A program made the translations under genes and the position numbers. A DNA stretch of 64,000 nt from Tenebrio molitor (Eukaryota > Arthropoda > Insecta > Coleoptera > Tenebrionidae), in the NCBI RefSeq assembly GCF_963966145.1, contig NC_091046.1, forward strand, positions 34,472,001 through 34,536,000. Direction: 5' to 3'. This document shows positions 12,031 through 24,772 of the stretch, piece after piece. Numbering within the stretch: the stretch's first letter is position 1; each line of letters opens with the position of its first letter. Under the pieces are notes generated by a model, which did no database searches, had not been told where the DNA came from, and was given only the letters and a program-made list of their open reading frames with translations.

Positions 12031-12570
12031 TTTTTCGTTGACCGCAAACTTTTTTTTTTTGTGACAAAATTTCAAATTAAAGCCAAATCAAAACCGATTT
12101 CATCTTTTTAGATAAAGATGAGACTTTATAAAATACCTTCATCCTTTTTTTGTCCTCAGGGTAGGCCATTTTTAAATCTTTCAACACTTTCTATTCACTT
12201 TTCCACAAAGAGTGTCAGAAGACGTCAACTCCATTCACATTCAATTTCACTTTAAAATCACGGTTGCTAAGAAAACCCAGTTACCTTTGAAAAATATGAC
12301 ATGCGAATTATAACCAAAAAGGTCGGCTTTTGAAAAAGTGAATTCGTAATTGTGCAGTTATGGAGCTATAAAATATAGAAAATCCTGTCGGTAAGTGCAA
12401 ACAATGCATGTTCGAGGTTGTTTATACATCAAAATATCATCAAAACGTCAAAATCGCAAAAATCGTTGATTAATGAAAAATGGTGTATTAATGACGTCCA
12501 TTAATGCACTATATTTTAGACAAAATAATTCATTAATATTGAAATTAACAAGTGGTCAACGGAAAATATA
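12031..12570. repeat. weak inverted-repeat pair
   Basis: A motif around TTTTCGTTGACCGCAAACTT near 12031 recurs in inverted, diverged form (AAGTGGTCAACGGAAAA) near 12551-12567. This may be an old TIR element. Ends and target duplication could not be fixed. Confidence 0.3.
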
Positions 12571-12580
12571 TTTATTTATG

Positions 12581-13010
12581 CAGGGTTATTCACGAGAGGG
12601 GTACTTCTGAATTATTTTTGCTGCAACCAACAATACCAATGGCACTAAGTACTAAATCAAATATATTATTTCTTTCAAATTAGAAATCAAAGTAAGTTGG
12701 GTAGATTTATTAGAAATGTCAGATTGGCAGATAACCTGTACCTACCTGTACCAAAATTGAACAAATAAATTAACAAATTAAGTTAATGTAAAAGTGTCTT
12801 CCACACTCTTCCTAAATGAGGATCATGTCAGTCTTTTCGCCGTTATTGTAAAAATACATTTTTCGAATTGACAATGATTTTTTGCTTTAATGTCAAAGAT
12901 ACAAAGCTAAGAGCCATCGTATAATTATTTTCAAAATTTGAAATCAAGAAACTGTTGCAATTGTTGCGGCAAAATGAAATTCAGAAGTACTCCTCTCGTG
13001 AATAACCCTG
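12581..13010 (+). mobile_element. MITE, CAGGGTTATTCACGAGAGG family, copy 1
   Basis: Inverted termini of about 35 bp (CAGGGTTATTCACGAGAGGG at the left, complement at the right). A second, inversely oriented copy lies at 30308-30803 and shares internal sequence as well as ends. No coding capacity. Confidence 0.85.
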
Positions 13011-13940
13011 TATATTAACGTTTTGATTTTGATTTGATCAAAAAAGCTTTTAATGGTCGCACATAGGCATTTATTAAACTGCAACACGAAAAAGAAGCAG
13101 AAGTTTTTTTTTTAACTACCGTATAATGTGAAGGTACAGTGACAAGTAAGCAATGGTAACAAAATGACAAGAACAGATGTGACTTTTCCAAAAATGAAAG
13201 ATTATTCCTTATTGACGCCAATAAATCGCCTTGAAAACTTATTGTTTTTTTTATAGGTTATTAATTTACATATTTCCTCCGAACGATCTTTTGTGTCACT
13301 TAATCCATATTTCATATTTATCACTTATGCATTCAAAATCATTTACTTATACAAAAAATGTTACTCTACCTTATACCTTTGTTGCAATAAGTCTGAATTA
13401 CTTAGTGCGTTTCCGTTCATTAATTTAAAATTTCTATGAATACCTTACCAATGGAGTACAATGCCAATTCTATAATATGAAACATCATACCGAGGTTACA
13501 TGATTCTGTCATAAATTATCGAATATAATTTATCTCCAATTTAACCATTTCGGTATATAATAACTGTTTGCTACGATATGTAATTACAGTCATATTCTAA
13601 TATGTACATACTCGTATATCTAAAATCAGCTCAGTAGTTTAAAATTTTCAATTCCTGACTTTGGTTTAATTCAGACTCACGTTATAATTTGAGGTAAACT
13701 CGTTGCTTAAGTATTCTAATGTCACCAAATCTTAATGACTATTGCCAACACAACGTTATATTAGCACCTTATTTGTAACTTTTTAGGCTGATATTGTATA
13801 TACCTGAATGTACAATTTCTATGTTACACCAAAAATACAGCGAAAAATAAATGGCAAACAAGACGACGAAGTATTTATTAATTTAGCTTTCTTCGTCAAA
13901 AGCACTATTGAATTATTAGATGTTATATTCACATTTATGT
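13011..13940. other. AT-rich DNA, no gene recognised
   Basis: Short ORFs (13231-13428, 13808-14068) lack protein features, and the latter runs into the palindrome at 13942. Confidence 0.45.
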
Positions 13941-13941
13941 A

Positions 13942-14596
13942 CAGTGTGGAAATCACTTATGGAATAAATTCAGTAATTTCAAAACTAATGACATTTGTCA
14001 AAAACGCTGAAACAGGTCGATTTTTATTTCTCATGGTGCTTATTTTAAGTTGCTTCACTTGTTCATGACGTCATCCATTTTTGAGCTATGACCTCATTAC
14101 CAATTTTTTTTTAAATGACAACCCCCACTTTTTTCTTCTCTTTCTGATAGACCTTCCTACTACCTAAACGATGAATGAAAAAAATTGGTACCTTACATAA
14201 CAATTTTTTTGAGAAAATAACAAATTTTATTTCAAAAATTTAATTTAATTTTTAATGTACTTATTATTTTTTCTATGTGGTTATTTAAAATCAAGAGTTT
14301 ACTTTAATAGACCAAACAATTTAGAAGATTTATGACAGATCATAAGGTACCAATTTTTTTCATTCATCGTTTAGGTAGTAGGAAGGTCTATCAGAAAGAG
14401 AAGAAAAAAGTGGGGGTTGTCATTTAAAAAAAAATTGGTAATGAGGTCATAGCTCAAAAATGGATGACGTCATGAACAAGTGAAGTAACTTAAAATAAGC
14501 ACTATTAAAAACAAAAATCGACCTGTTTCAGCGTTTTCGGCAAATGTCATTAGTTTTGAAATTACTGAATTTATTCCATAAGTAATTTCCACACTG
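13942..14596. mobile_element. long palindromic foldback MITE, 655 bp
   Basis: The left arm (13942 to about 14205) and the right arm (about 14335-14596) are almost perfect reverse complements over roughly 260 bp, with a loop of about 130 bp. TA flanks both ends (13940-13941 and 14597-14598). The termini start CAGTGTGGAAATCACTTATG. A related half-element starts at 24646. The arms must form a cruciform or hairpin if single-stranded. No true coding capacity. Confidence 0.9.
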
Positions 14597-14598
14597 TA

Positions 14599-17306
14599 TA
14601 TGTATGTATACAGTTGAAGTTTTCTGTTTTCTTCTATGAACGTTTCACTTTTAAACCGAATAGTAAATGTCTACGCCACGAGTTATTTCGTTTTTTATGA
14701 TTATTAATATCTCTTAAACGGCATCAATTTAAGTAATTTTCACCCATTTGCTAATATTTATCTTGTTATGGTAGTAATAATTGTGATAAGTTAATCTGTC
14801 AATGATCCACGGAAAATTATTTTTCGTTATGAAACACACATACGTACATACTTAATTATGAATTGTTAATGATGGTAACTACAAAACTTAAAATTATTAT
14901 TTTCAACAAGCTATTTCTTATCTGAAGATCAAATCACGCAAAAAAATAATTTTGGAACAATTTCGACGACTTTCTACGTTACCAACATTAAAGAGACCTA
15001 TACCTACTTAAACTTTGTTAACCACTGTCTACGAAAATTCTCTTTTTCTTAACTTTCTTATTTCATAACAACCCATGAGAATTTAAACTTTTTTAAATGC
15101 TGATCGCCACTACGAAACATTCTTCATTCTAGAACTTAAAATTTTGTAATATTATATACTCGCACATACTTTGAAACCATTAGTTATACATATATATATA
15201 TTTTTTTTTTTCAAAAAGACGTGCTTCCTTTTATTAGAATTTCTACAAGGTGTATTTACTACCTAACGAGGAACAATCTAAAGTTGGAGGGTTAAGAAAG
15301 AAAATCAATAACTACATGAGGGACAATCAGTGTCGTAATTAAAGCACATTTTTCATCAACCCATACGTAAAATTTGGAATTGAGTGGCATATTTATAATA
15401 AAACACACTACATATTTTAAATAAAATTTTGTTCTATTTAATTTACACAGAAATATTACAAACAAAATTTCACGGTAATTTGAACTAAATACGTACACTT
15501 AAGTTTTACTTCTGTAAGTGATCAAATATGTAGTATGTGTAATTCTTTTCATTTGTAATTAATTATTATCGAACAACTCAGAAATGCAAAATGTAAACAA
15601 TTTTCTCGTAGCTCGTTAAATGTTCACATATTACTGGAATTCTGCAAGAGTGAGTAACTTATGGGCTATTTCGTTTTATATTTTATCATTGCATTTCCTT
15701 ATACATATTCAATAAATGTAGTAAAACTAAAATCTAAGTACCTACATATATCGATAACTATTCAAAAACATACCCTTGTGATTGATTTAACGAACCAATG
15801 AGTTCTTCTCGTAAACAAATGTTAAATAATTATGCAGTTTCAATGGTAATTACAGCGTTACCGTAGTTCCGAATAACAATTGCCTGCCGACCTCGGCATC
15901 GAAAACAATTTTATTAACAGCGAACTAAGCCCATTTTGCTTTTTTAAGACAAAGAATCATTATGTAATTGCTTCTGTAATGCAAGTTTAACAGTTTAGAG
16001 TAACGCTAAAACTGTTTTTAATTAATGGTAAAACGGTAATGACAATGACATTCAGATGAACATAAGTGCCTGAAATCCAATGAGGTTGGCATACATTAAT
16101 TCAACGATGGACAATAAAAGCAAAACAACCTTGATTCCTACATTCATGTCAGTTTCTCTGCTTCAGCAACATAACGGTGTGTCCCCCACTAAGAGTTTCA
16201 GTTTAAACTATACATAATTAAAACTATTTAATTTAAATTTAATTTTAAACAGTTGCTGTCTGAATTTTTATCATTAATGACATACAAATTACATCAACTT
16301 TTATCTTCCAAAAATCTAGTTACACCCACATTCAACCGAAAATAAATCGAGCGCCATGCCTTCTTCCTTTAGGAAATCGTTAATCGTTGTCTTTTATGTG
16401 AGGTCTTCACCCCTCATATTGATTTGAGAAGTCTGACAAATCAGTCGGTCTAGTTGTAGAAGTCTTGACGCACGTCGTTTTTGTTCGGTCTGTACACGGA
16501 CAAATAAAATTAATAAGTATGATGTCAAAGTCGGACAAGAACGGCCATTAACATTCCTTGGTCCAAAATTAAAACGTCTGAGATCGAAAAATTCCTGATG
16601 GTCTGAATTAAAACAAACGAAATCCAATTGCACAACTTGGCAATAAGTACAAACACGACTGGCGCTCCGAATTATAGGTTACATGGCAAATGTCCAAATG
16701 TAGATTTTTACCATGTCGGCGACAGAACTGTAACGATAGGTGGTGAAACACCAAGGTCCGTGGCGAATTACCGAGAAAATTTGTCACTTCCACGTGGGAA
16801 TCGGTGACGCCAGTTAACACTGGGTCACAGGTGTATGACATCAGATAGTCGCGATCGATATGACGAAGGTGTTTCTAACCTTTCTGGTATGTTTTCCAAT
16901 GATGACGCCGACCGATTTTCCCGGCATCTAGATGCATCTGGAAATCGAGTAATCCACTTAGATTACAAATTCGCAAGACTCACTCGTAAGATATTCCAGT
17001 AACCACTTCGGACAATTCTGGAAGAATGCGTACTCTTTAAGCGACCACGCACCATGAATAAATTATTCAGCCTCCTCAAATACTTCTTTTTCCAACGAAT
17101 CTCGAAAAAAAACTAGATCTGGGTGATAGGGTCAAAAAGCTGCCACGAATAAGGTTATTAAAAAAAGCTGCCAGAGAACATAAATATTCATTCATCATGA
17201 CTGAACTTTGTGGTTGATGGAATTCCAAACGACAAAAAACATTTCGGAAGTAAAGACGCAACGATCACCGGTTAACAATAAATGTTATGTAAATAAACCG
17301 CAAACC
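14599..17306. other. intergenic, no gene recognised
   Basis: Mostly AT-rich. The 16390-17060 part is less AT-rich and could hold regulatory or untranslated exon sequence, but no frame with protein character was found on either strand. Confidence 0.4.
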
Positions 17307-17323
17307 CTAATTGTTTCCAGTTT

Positions 17324-17523
17324 TAGATCCGACCGACGTTACCTTCTTCACGCTGTGTAAATGGTTATGCAATGAGTTCAATACACCCGTTCGTGCACCT
17401 AAAACATTACCGGTAACATTTTGTGGACAACGTGACTGTAACTGCGACCGAACCAAAAGAAAAAATGTGAAAAATGTAATTCTGAAAATTGATATTGTGA
17501 TCAAGCAGACATATGTATTTTAA
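17324..17523 (+). CDS. possible terminal coding exon, unknown product
   Basis: After an acceptor-like tract (TTGTTTCCAG, ending 17322) the plus strand is open to the stop at 17521-17523. It gives about 65 residues with several cysteines (FFTLCKWLCNEF, TFCGQRDCNCDR) and a basic tail. Base composition is more balanced than the surroundings. No family is recognised and no upstream exon was found. It may also be chance. Confidence 0.2.
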
Positions 17524-18225
17524 AAATTAAAATTTCCAAATTTGCGACGCATATTTTTAAGTTGATATTGACGATTGAAATAAAAAATAAAAATAAAAAA
17601 TATATTTATAAATATGTAAATGTAAATATAATACAAAATCCACTAGACTTTTATCAAGTCATTTATAAAGTATTATCATCTACGATCAATACATAATTGC
17701 ATGTTCATTCAGTTTATCGATTTCACGTTCACGATAATTTTTATAGCGAACTGAGATGTCGAGAAAGTGCAACCAAGTTAATATAATTATTGTCATGGTC
17801 GTGACATCAACAATTAAATTTCTATTGAACTAATTCTGTTGCTAAATGCTGATTTATTGAGGTAAAATTGATTATATATTTTATGGTAAATTGTAATTTC
17901 TGTTGATCAGTGACGTCAACATAAATAGATGCATTAATTTACAATCTAATAAAGCCTTAAACAAAACAAAGCAATGCCGGTGTCGAGAAGAAAGTGTGAA
18001 AATTAAAAGAGTGATTTGTTGTGCACTCAAAATCTAATTAAAACCAGAGAAAAATAGCACAAATGTGTGGATTGTATTACCGTGCAAATTCGAAACTTTA
18101 TAATCACAAAATTTGTATTAACCATTATGTATTATAATTTGTACATGGGAGTCGAATGACAAGAAATCTGTTTTCTTATTTTAATATAGTATCATAAAAT
18201 TTAAAAAAGGTTATATCTTTTATTT
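17524..18225. other. AT-rich DNA, no gene recognised
   Basis: No supported feature. Confidence 0.45.
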
Positions 18226-18478
18226 TCTTTGTTCGACACTGTCAGAATTTGAGATTTTTCTCCTATGTGAACGGATTTTGATAAATGTCACCACTTGTCA
18301 AAACGAAACGTCAAGCTAATTTTACAGATTTTAAGCGATTTGGAGCCTTTAAGGGGCTCGTCGATTGTGTCAATTGAGCTCTTTTGGCACTCGTGGGCCT
18401 TTAAAACGCGAGTGAAACCGGCCCACTCGTGCCAAAAAACCCTAATTTACACAAGAACTCGTCAAATAAACTACTATT
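18226..18478 (+). repeat. dispersed hairpin-containing repeat, copy 2
   Basis: Plus-oriented copy of the family at 9500-9776 and 38537-38826. The shared left part reads TTGTTCGACACTGTCAGAAT and the shared right part ACAAGAACTCGTCAAATAAA. The internal stem around GGCCCACTCGTGCC is conserved. Confidence 0.75.
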
Positions 18479-18973
18479 AAAGGCATACCTATAAAACTAA
18501 ATTGTTTCACAGTGTATGTTGTAAAGGTTAAAGTTCAGTAACTGTGATCAATTATTATGTAATTACACTTCCCGAATATGTATAACAAATTATGTATTTT
18601 AATATGTATGTATTACGAAAATTATATCGAAACCAACAGAATTTCGAACGTGGTGATATTACAGATTCGTACGTTTGTACGTAATGCAATAAAATTTCAA
18701 TCATTAAGTATACTGCTATTTTAATAGGCATCAATTTTATACATGTACATTAATTTTCCACTATGGAGTGGTACTTAATTAGCAGTTATAAACGTTCGTT
18801 AAAAAAATAAAAAATATTTTTCCACGCAGACGCAAGATAAAAAAAATAAACATTTTACATACACCTTTAATTTAAAAACATAAATATTATCGAGATGAGT
18901 TACGTTGATGACTTATCGCAAGTGGAATGAGTTTCAAAATATATTTTAACAATAATTCTACTGTTCCTTTATA

Positions 18974-19060
18974 TCGGGTGTTCATTTAAATTTATCCTCA
19001 AAATAGTAGGCGTTGAAAAGTCTATTGTGAACGCACCACAGATTACAGATCAGCTGTTTA
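18974..19060 (+). repeat. half copy of a small hairpin MITE
   Basis: Matches the left half of the element at 19182-19332 (GTTCATTTAAATTTATCCTC, then GGCGTTG and GAACGCACCAC). It lacks the right arm. Confidence 0.6.
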
Positions 19061-19181
19061 AATCTAACGTCACTTTTTGCGTTGTTTGTGATTTTAGGGG
19101 GTCATTTACGAAACTCGGTAAGGCTCGATAAGACATTGAAAATTCAAAACCATGACAACTGATATTGTTGCAGCATTGTAT

Positions 19182-19332
19182 CGTGCGTTCATTTAAATTT
19201 ATCCTCAAAGTTGGCGTTGGAGTCGATTGAGAACGCACCACTCGTGTAAAAGCGTAAGATTCAAACAGCTAATCCGTGATCACAATCGAGTCTTCAACGC
19301 CAACTTTGAGGATAAATTTAAATCAACGCACG
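19182..19332. mobile_element. small hairpin MITE, copy A (about 150 bp)
   Basis: Inverted arms of about 60 bp start CGTGCGTTCATTTAAATTTA, with GGCGTTGGAGTCGATTG near the tip. The complementary arm ends at 19332. Related copies are at 35597-35775 (complete) and 18974 (half). No coding capacity. Confidence 0.8.
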
Positions 19333-19337
19333 ATATA

Positions 19338-20804
19338 TTGCTTTCATTATTTACGCAACAATTTTGTTTCTAATATACGAGTATTTTCCAAAAAAAAAAA
19401 AAAATAAAGAAGTTCAAGAGCCAACATCGTCTCACTGGTATGATAGGTACTGTGTATTTGAAGTGAATAAAGTGAAATGTGAACATGATCAAGTCTAATG
19501 ATCAGTGTCATTTGCATGATCTCTGTGTATCAGTTCCATTTTTGAGATAGAGAAAAATGATAACTCAAATCACTTAACTAACCTCTGAGGTTCATTATCC
19601 ATTTTTTAGGTTATCTGGATTTGATTAGGATAAAAATGATGAGTAATAATAAATATTTCACCACTTCTATCCATACATTTGTTTGAGAAATATTTCTTCC
19701 TGAATGTTACAGTCTTTCGATATTTCCTACCAGTTGTAAATAATCGTCAAAATTGTATTTTACGAAAAAGTGAAATATAGTAACCCACCTGGGTCCCTTC
19801 CCACGGAAGATGTAAATATTACTAGAAAATAATCTTAATTGGTATGCTTGAGTAAATAAATTTAAATATCTTAGCTGCATTACGTCATTTAACAACAAAA
19901 CCAAGCATCTACCGTTTGGCGACAAGTTGACCTGAAGATTTTATTCTACAGATCTTTTATATTTTCGTTTTTTCTATGAGAAAGTTTTCGTTTCTGATTA
20001 ATTAGAAGGGCATCTCCAGAGTTTTGATATATTTCGTTTATCATTATAGAAATTCTAAAAGCACTTAACCGAAATTGAGGAAGTTTAAGATACACGCCCT
20101 AGTTTTCCTAGGAGCTGGCGAAAATGACCACGAAACTATTGATACCCCAATTACTTCTAAAGATTCGTTTTATGAATAATATCGACCTTTAGTGCTGTTC
20201 ATTTTTTAAGAAACCCATTTCCGTAATTTCATATCCCAGAAATACTAAACTCACCTACTGTTTCTAAAGCCCGAGCACACTCACAAAATCGTTCAAATAA
20301 TCCTATCTGGCGTTCGAAACCATTATTGTACACAATTTTTATACAAGTATATTGGTCTTTTTATTCACAATACAAAGTATTTAAGATTTGCTTCACAAAA
20401 TAATTGTTTACAAATTGTAACAGAACTCGATAGACACAAACTGACAGATTTTGACATCATCGACAAACCGAATGAAGAAATATGGAAGGGGACAGACTGT
20501 TGCGCGAGCTTCATTTCGCCGACCATGCTGCCCTCTGCCGATGTAGACATCTACTTAAAAATGGTGTATTGATCAGCGGTGTTGGTTGCCTATCCTCGAT
20601 AAGGTATAAATTAGGAATTTACGTTTGTTCTTCATATTTTTTAATTTTAAAGTATTCTCAGTATTGGAATGAGTTCGAATTGTCTAACTGTTTAGGGAAA
20701 TTGTCTTCAATTTTTTAAAAAGAACTTATTTTTTAATTCATTCATTTATTACAAACTAACTGGGCAGTCCACCATACATCTGAAGACCAGTTGAGTATAT
20801 AATA
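19338..20804. other. intergenic, no gene recognised
   Basis: A tiny stretch near 20490-20530 reads ELHFADHAAL on the plus strand. It recalls the FADD box of LINE reverse transcriptases, but nothing around it supports an RT. Confidence 0.4.
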
Positions 20805-21091
20805 CAGCGTGATCAACAATGACTGAGTCTGTTGGCAATGAAACAATTGAAAAATATTGGTGTTTTTCTGTTTCGTAATTGGCACTGACCGGATGTTTTA
20901 ACTTGACACGACATTTAAAAAAAATTTGGTTATGTCGGGTATGTTTATGCTATTACAAAAATGGTAAACGTCAAATTCTCCTGTCAACTCTGTCAAAGCT
21001 GACAACCGGAAATGGGTTTAGATTACAGTGGTACCAAAATCATTCAAATTTTCATTGCTACCAACAGACTCAGTCATTCTTGATCACGTTG
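20805..21091. mobile_element. mariner-type MITE, 287 bp
   Basis: Inverted termini of about 35 bp (CAGCGTGATCAACAATGACT at the left; complement ending 21091) with TA on both sides (20803-20804, 21092-21093). The outer bases resemble those of the larger element at 25021-26432. Confidence 0.85.
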
Positions 21092-21143
21092 TATCTTTGA
21101 TTTTATCGTAGAGGATTTTATACCAATAATAGTAAAACTATCC

Positions 21144-21960
21144 CACCTCCACCCGGCGGCACGGCAATTTTGCCGGAGTACATACACTATTACGGATATT
21201 ACTATCAAGTAATAGTGCAGTGCTTATCAACATAATTACCGGCGTCTTGCCTCCGCATTTTGACTTTGTTGTGTATTATGTTCTGTGTCAATGTTAAGGA
21301 ACTTCCTCACGATGTGACATGAGTATAATAATATACCTTTTTGAATTTCAACTACCAATGTGTTATCTAAATCCAGAATTTTTAAATTTTTAAAAAGAGA
21401 TTGCGGTACTATTCCCGTTGCTGAAATTACAAGTGGTAAAATCGAAATTTTTTCTAAACACCAAAGATTTCTCATAGCAACGGACAGCTCTAAATATTTA
21501 TTAATTTTTGTGTTATATGTCTGTGTTATATTATGTGAATTTGGAACAGCTATATCTAAAAGATATGCTTGCTTTTGTTGTTTATTTAAAATTATAATGT
21601 CTGGTCTGTTATGTTTAATATGAATGTCAGTTAAAATTGTTCTATCAAAATATAACTTGTAACTGTCATTTTCCAAACAACTTTCTGGTGTATAACTATA
21701 ATGTGGTTGTGTATTCTTTAATAAATTGAATTTAACAGCTAAATTCATGTGTATAATTTTAGCGAATATATCGTGTCGTTTTTTATATTCGCTTTGAGCC
21801 AAAACGGTGCAAGAAGAAATGATGTGTTCAATTGTTTCCCCTTCAGTTCCGCAAATCCTACATTTATCAATTATCGATTGTAAACCGCATATGTGTTTTT
21901 TAATAATAATAATATAATAGTAATATAAAATCAAAGGTAATATAAAATTATTGTCAATTA
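21144..21960 (-). mobile_element. R2/R4-type LINE, 5'-truncated copy 1
   Basis: The minus-strand ORF at 21236-21934 carries, in order, a C-x2-C...H-x4-C zinc knuckle (CRICG...IEHIISSC) and a PD-D type endonuclease patch (RPDIIILNKQQKQAYLLDIA), followed by about 110 more residues. This is the C-terminal layout of LINEs with a restriction-enzyme-like endonuclease (R2, R4/Dong). The reverse transcriptase is missing. A hairpin-rich 3' tail (GGCAATTTTGCC, TTACGGATATTACTATCAAG) at about 21160-21235 is shared with copy 2. The 5' break falls in a TAATA-rich tract near 21905-21935. Confidence 0.75.
21236..21910 (-). pseudogene. C-terminal part of R2/R4-type pol (zinc knuckle and endonuclease)
   Basis: Open for about 220 residues, with no start of its own: the first residues before KKHICG are low-complexity flanking sequence. 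It is highly similar to the copy at 51795-52711, which extends about 110 residues further upstream. In this family the endonuclease nicks DNA for target-primed reverse transcription. Without the RT domain this copy cannot act on its own. Confidence 0.75.
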
Positions 21961-22540
21961 TTTTAGGAGTATCATCTATTTAACATTACAATTATTATTA
22001 TTTAACGTCTCCATAATACCTATATAAGTTATTGTAGGTAAGTCCACCTAATATACCCCAACGAAATAAATAAATAAATACCCTTGTCTAACATAAAAAT
22101 TTTGAATGTAACGAACAACTACACTAAGGTCCGGTTGTACAGGGCAAGTCGCATAAGGGTTATTTCCGAATTTATTTTGTACGCAACCAAAAATACTAAT
22201 GACGCTGACTACTTGATACCATTTATAATGTGATTTAATTTAGTAATCAACGTAGGTATGTAATTTGGCTAAAAATCAACTGTCATTTTGACATTTGTCT
22301 TGTTTTTCTGGGCATGTTTAAGTAAAAATAATAAGAATCAATAAATAAATGAAACGTGCTGCTAATAAAACAATATCAACGAAATTCAAAGCAACTGAAT
22401 TTTATTTTGAATCAAATAAATGTCACAATTTATAGTTACCAACATAGTATGAAAAAATATCTACCTAGAGTTTTTTAAATTTTACCAACCTAAAGCAACA
22501 TGTGGTGGTTTTTTGATTTTTGAATGGACTTTAGAAAGAG
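21961..22540. other. intergenic, no gene recognised
   Basis: Contains a diverged GGTCCGGTTGTACAGGG motif near 22131 that recalls the ends of the Tourist-like MITE at 35785. No second end was found. Confidence 0.4.
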
Positions 22541-22985
22541 GCTGATTCACATAGTCCGTTCGTTAGAAACTTTCTGACTTCTCAAAATCGTATTAATATG
22601 AAAATTGGCAGCCGACTATAATTAACTGCTTCAAGTGGAAATAAAATATTTTTAAATGGAAAGGTCCAATTTTGATCTCAAATTTGGATTCCTCCACGTT
22701 AAATTTTGAGTTTAGAACATCTTTTTGTCAACACTTATCTCTCATCATTTTTGACTTTGAGTTATATCATAAGTTATAATTTTATTAATGAAACCTTGCA
22801 ACCCTGCTTTTTATAATATAATATAATAATAATAAAAAATGTCGAAAACTTCAGTTTTTTAAATGACAACTACTATTTCTGACACTAGATATAAATGTAA
22901 AATTTAATTAAAGGCCATTTTTATTAACATTGTGTATGTTTATTGTCAGTCGTTTTGTCGTAATTTCTAAATTAACAATAAATGA
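22541..22985 (+). mobile_element. TIR-element fragment related to 46298-47347
   Basis: Starts with a terminus (GGCTGATTCACATAGTCCGT) that is found in reverse at about 47347. Further internal blocks (TGTCGAAAACTTCAGTTTTT, ATTAACATTGTGTATG) follow in the same order as in the reversed copy. No matching right terminus. Non-coding. Confidence 0.6.
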
Positions 22986-23207
22986 ATTAAATTAAAATCA
23001 GGAACCAACTAAAATTAAATACATATTCTGAAAGATTCCCATTTATTTCGTAACATGTCTTTGACGTTTTTTTTTTTAAATTCTCTTCTTACGTCCCGCA
23101 GTTTTTGATGATCAAATAGATTGCTGCATCCAACAATTTTTTGTTCTAAGGCGATACGTAATTTTTCTTCAATATAATTTACTTCTCCAAATTTATTCAA
23201 ATAATAC

Positions 23208-23941
23208 AGGGTGGTCCCGATATAACCTGCCAGAAGAAATCCAGTAATAGGTGACGATGGGTAGAACTCATACACAAAAAATGTTTCTAATAATAAAATA
23301 AAATAATTTTCGTTTTCGAGATAAAAATCTTTGAAAATTTGGTCAAAATTAACTGTACGCTAATGAGTTAATCGGTTTTAAAAAGGTAATTCTGGTTACT
23401 TGGCTGCAATTTCTTTAGCAACGGTACCTGTAACACCTATATCATGTGTCAAGTTTAATTTTAAATTTGCGAATTCTTCAAAAAGTTATGAAATTCACAA
23501 AACAAGAATACGCCGATTTGCATTTACTCTATGGCGAAACACGTGGTAATTCAAGACCAGCAAGGCGATCATACGGCGAGCGTTTTCCATTTTCCTGAAG
23601 GAGTCCTCCCGTCCCGTTGTACTTTTGTGAAGCTACATCTGCATTTATGTGAGGTTGGTTCTGACTGATTCCAATACGATGGCGTCCCCGATCCTCCATT
23701 TAACCTCTCTGGATTTTAATTTTTGGGACCACACGAAAGATTTGGTATACGAAGTTGAAATAAATACAAAAGGCCAACTCCAGAAACGCGTAACAGACGC
23801 CGCGAACCAGATTCGTAAAAACCCAGAAATGCTGAATTCTGTTTATGAAAATTGGTACCGGCCAAACCGGCGTACTCAAATGTGCTTAAATGCCAACGGA
23901 AGGCACACAGAACATTTATTATAAAATAATTTTTCTAGTCT
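23208..23941 (+). mobile_element. mariner-family remnant
   Basis: A mariner-like end (CAGGGTGGTCCCGATATAAC, near 23208) precedes a transposase C-terminus ending at 23924. No right terminus was identified. Most of the transposase is gone. Confidence 0.45.
23649..23924 (+). pseudogene. mariner/IS630-type transposase, C-terminal fragment
   Basis: The ORF reads ASPILHLTSLDFNFWDHTKD then LVYEVEINTKGQLQKRVTDA and ends QMCLNANGRHTEHLL. This matches the usual end of insect mariner-like transposases, where the third acidic residue sits in a SPDLxPLDFFLWG block and the protein stops after NGGHxEHL. The SPDL and FFLWG blocks are mutated and the N-terminal helix-turn-helix and first two catalytic Asp are absent, so it is a dead remnant. 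Confidence 0.7.
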
Positions 23942-24028
23942 AGTTTACCTTTCATTAGTTAGTAGATATTCTCAGTTAGAGTTGAAAGCACGAAAATGTA
24001 AAGTGTAAATAAATTTATTCAATACATT

Positions 24029-24191
24029 AGAGTTTTCGCGTTACGTTTTTCAGATAACCGTGTACGCTAACGCCGGTGTTGCTAGGCAATAGCGTAACCG
24101 ATTCATTATTGCAATAAGCGATTACGGTAATTTCTCGCGAATAGCGTACAGCGTACCGGTTATTTTAACGGAACGTAACGCGAAAACTCTC
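24029..24191. mobile_element. small MITE, about 163 bp
   Basis: Inverted termini of about 20 bp (GAGTTTTCGCGTTACGTT at the left, complement AACGTAACGCGAAAACTC at the right). The interior is unusually CpG-rich for this window (TACGCTAACGCC, CGCGAATAGCGTACAGCG) and also partly self-complementary. Confidence 0.75.
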
Positions 24192-24645
24192 TATTGTTTT
24201 GGCTATTTAACCACAATTAAGACGATACTCTTATTACACAGTTCTTCCACAATTTTGCATACACTACTTCTACATTTATTTACACATTGAGGAACACCAC
24301 TTTATTTATTACTCATTTATCTCAGTCTACAAAATCAGCTTTTGTACCTAAATAAGCTGGTGAATTAACGCACACAGTGTACAGCGTTTTCAATAAATGT
24401 CATTTAAGTATTTGATTTACATATATAGTTTGTCAGATTTGAGATTTGTCATAAACGATTCAGGCACCTATGTTGCTTAGATACTGTCATCCTTACAAAC
24501 AGCAACAATTAATTACGTATTTTTGTGGTCAGCAGCGTCGAATTGGTGTGGATAGTGGTTAATTTATCCCCATTATTTTGGACCTAATGAAAAGAGGTTT
24601 TTTGGACTTGTTAGATCCTTCTAATGACACAACTCTTCTGTTATA

Positions 24646-24772
24646 CAGTGAGCGGCAAAAGTATGGAATAAATTCATTAAAAATTAAACAAAATTTTTTT
24701 CAAAAAAATCTTTGGACAGGTCGATTTTAGTTTATAAAAATACATATTTTAATACCAAATTCGTCAGAATCA
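24646..24772 (+). repeat. half of a palindromic MITE related to 13942-14596
   Basis: Starts CAGTGAGCGGCAAAAGTATG after a TA and contains GGACAGGTCGATTTTAGTTT. This is in the same order as the arm of the 13942-14596 palindrome (GGAATAAATTCA, ACAGGTCGATTTTTATTT). The other arm is missing, and a Tc1-like end follows directly. Confidence 0.5.

Noticed and set aside
13808..14068. 86-residue ORF
   Set aside because: It runs from flanking DNA into one arm of the 655-bp palindrome, with no protein features.
16394..16841. Two overlapping minus-strand ORFs as a gene
   Set aside because: They have low similarity to anything recognisable, no splice-consistent joining and no start context.
20482..20718. 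ELHFADHAAL as a LINE reverse-transcriptase FADD box
   Set aside because: Only about ten residues match, and no neighbouring RT motifs exist in any frame.
23015..23275. 86-residue minus-strand ORF
   Set aside because: It overlaps the mariner-like terminus near 23208 and has no family features. The charged stretch may be chance.
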